Of a DNA stretch of 64,000 nucleotides, positions 63,998-64,000 are shown piece after piece. The DNA comes from Clostridium_AI sp964409685. Lineage in GTDB: Bacteria > Bacillota > Clostridia > Lachnospirales > Lachnospiraceae. A program made the translations under genes and the position numbers. The stretch is taken from NCBI GenBank assembly GCA_964409685.1, contig CAYPEJ010000025.1:6617-70616 (forward strand), read 5' to 3'. How positions within the stretch are numbered: position 1 is the first letter of the stretch; every line of letters starts with the position of its first letter. The notes beneath the pieces are model-generated. The model saw only the letters and a list, made by a program, of their open reading frames with translations. It did no database searches and had not been told where the DNA came from.

Positions 63998-64000
63998 CTA

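Larger units (their letters stand above)
63567..64000. other. Gene-free right end with leader and inverted repeats
   Basis: About 430 bases without a supported gene. It holds the CarD leader with a terminator-like hairpin, an AT-rich stretch, a 12-base palindrome ATTCCTAGGAAT at 63902-63913, and two strong hairpins at the window edge. The cluster of hairpins may be the end of a mobile element whose body lies beyond 64000. Confidence 0.5.

Noticed and set aside
63866..64000. Plus-strand frame open to the window end, starting GTG
   Set aside because: It reads through two hairpins and gives no recognisable peptide; only about 44 codons are visible and the ribosome site is weak.
1..64000. CRISPR array, tRNA, rRNA or complete prophage
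   Set aside because: No regularly spaced repeats with unique spacers, no cloverleaf with CCA-type ends and no phage or transposase gene were seen on either strand.

Overview
The window looks like a chromosomal segment of a low-GC, endospore-forming anaerobe of the class Clostridia, most likely family Lachnospiraceae. The evidence is strong AGGAGG ribosome sites, the Gram-positive replicase PolC, the YtfI/GerW sporulation pair, the rpmB-Asp23-FakA-recG order and the pyrH-frr-uppS-cdsA-dxr-rseP-ispG-polC order. The species cannot be fixed from the sequence alone. No rRNA, tRNA, CRISPR array or intact insertion sequence was seen. Most genes lie on the minus strand.

Layout from left to right. 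1-4.1 kb: the 5' tip of a gene leaving the window, a small unknown protein, a cytoplasmic sialate O-acetylesterase and a CbbX/SpoVK-type AAA+ ATPase with its own promoter. 4.2-9.2 kb: recG, fatty acid kinase FakA, an Asp23/Gls24 protein, a 46-residue membrane miniprotein and rpmB. 9.3-18.6 kb: the sporulation pair GerW/DUF2953, two unknown genes, then a membrane cluster with a GT2 transferase, a two-part GT-C/PMT mannosyltransferase, a rhomboid-fold protein that appears to lack protease residues, and CorA. 18.9-20.7 kb: a CE2-type esterase and a cyclophilin. 20.8-29.9 kb: a two-domain PPK2 kinase, an unknown anchored protein, a NUDIX hydrolase, a penicillin-binding protein with its SEDS partner, a U32 hydroxylation protein and ZapA. 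30-32.3 kb: ruvAB facing a YdjM-like gene across a shared candidate LexA site. 32.4-43.3 kb: the polC/isoprenoid/phospholipid/ribosome recycling block. 43.3-48 kb: a NodB deacetylase, an LTA-synthase-like protein and a dicarboxylate symporter. 48-51.1 kb: a zinc ABC importer with a small HCPIC membrane protein. 51.5-57.5 kb: a 1405-residue secreted protein and a TPR-GGDEF diguanylate cyclase. 57.6-62.8 kb: an ECF sigma operon and a large PAS-GGDEF-GGDEF-EAL protein. 63-64 kb: a CarD-type regulator and strong inverted repeats at the window edge.

How parts work together. The GT2 enzyme would charge a lipid carrier with sugar, and the PMT-type protein would use it for surface glycosylation. FtsW/RodA and the PBP would polymerise and crosslink peptidoglycan, and ZapA would stabilise the Z ring. 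The dxr, ispG and uppS products feed undecaprenyl phosphate to these pathways. Two c-di-GMP enzymes flank a very unusual surface protein: eleven SEEP hexapeptides followed by a tail of about 235 residues with roughly 39 cysteines and many Tyr-Pro runs. Its gene has a structured 5' leader. This locus is the best candidate for something undescribed. The shared SOS site between ruvAB and the YdjM homologue, and the structured leaders of corA and uppS, are the best regulatory observations.
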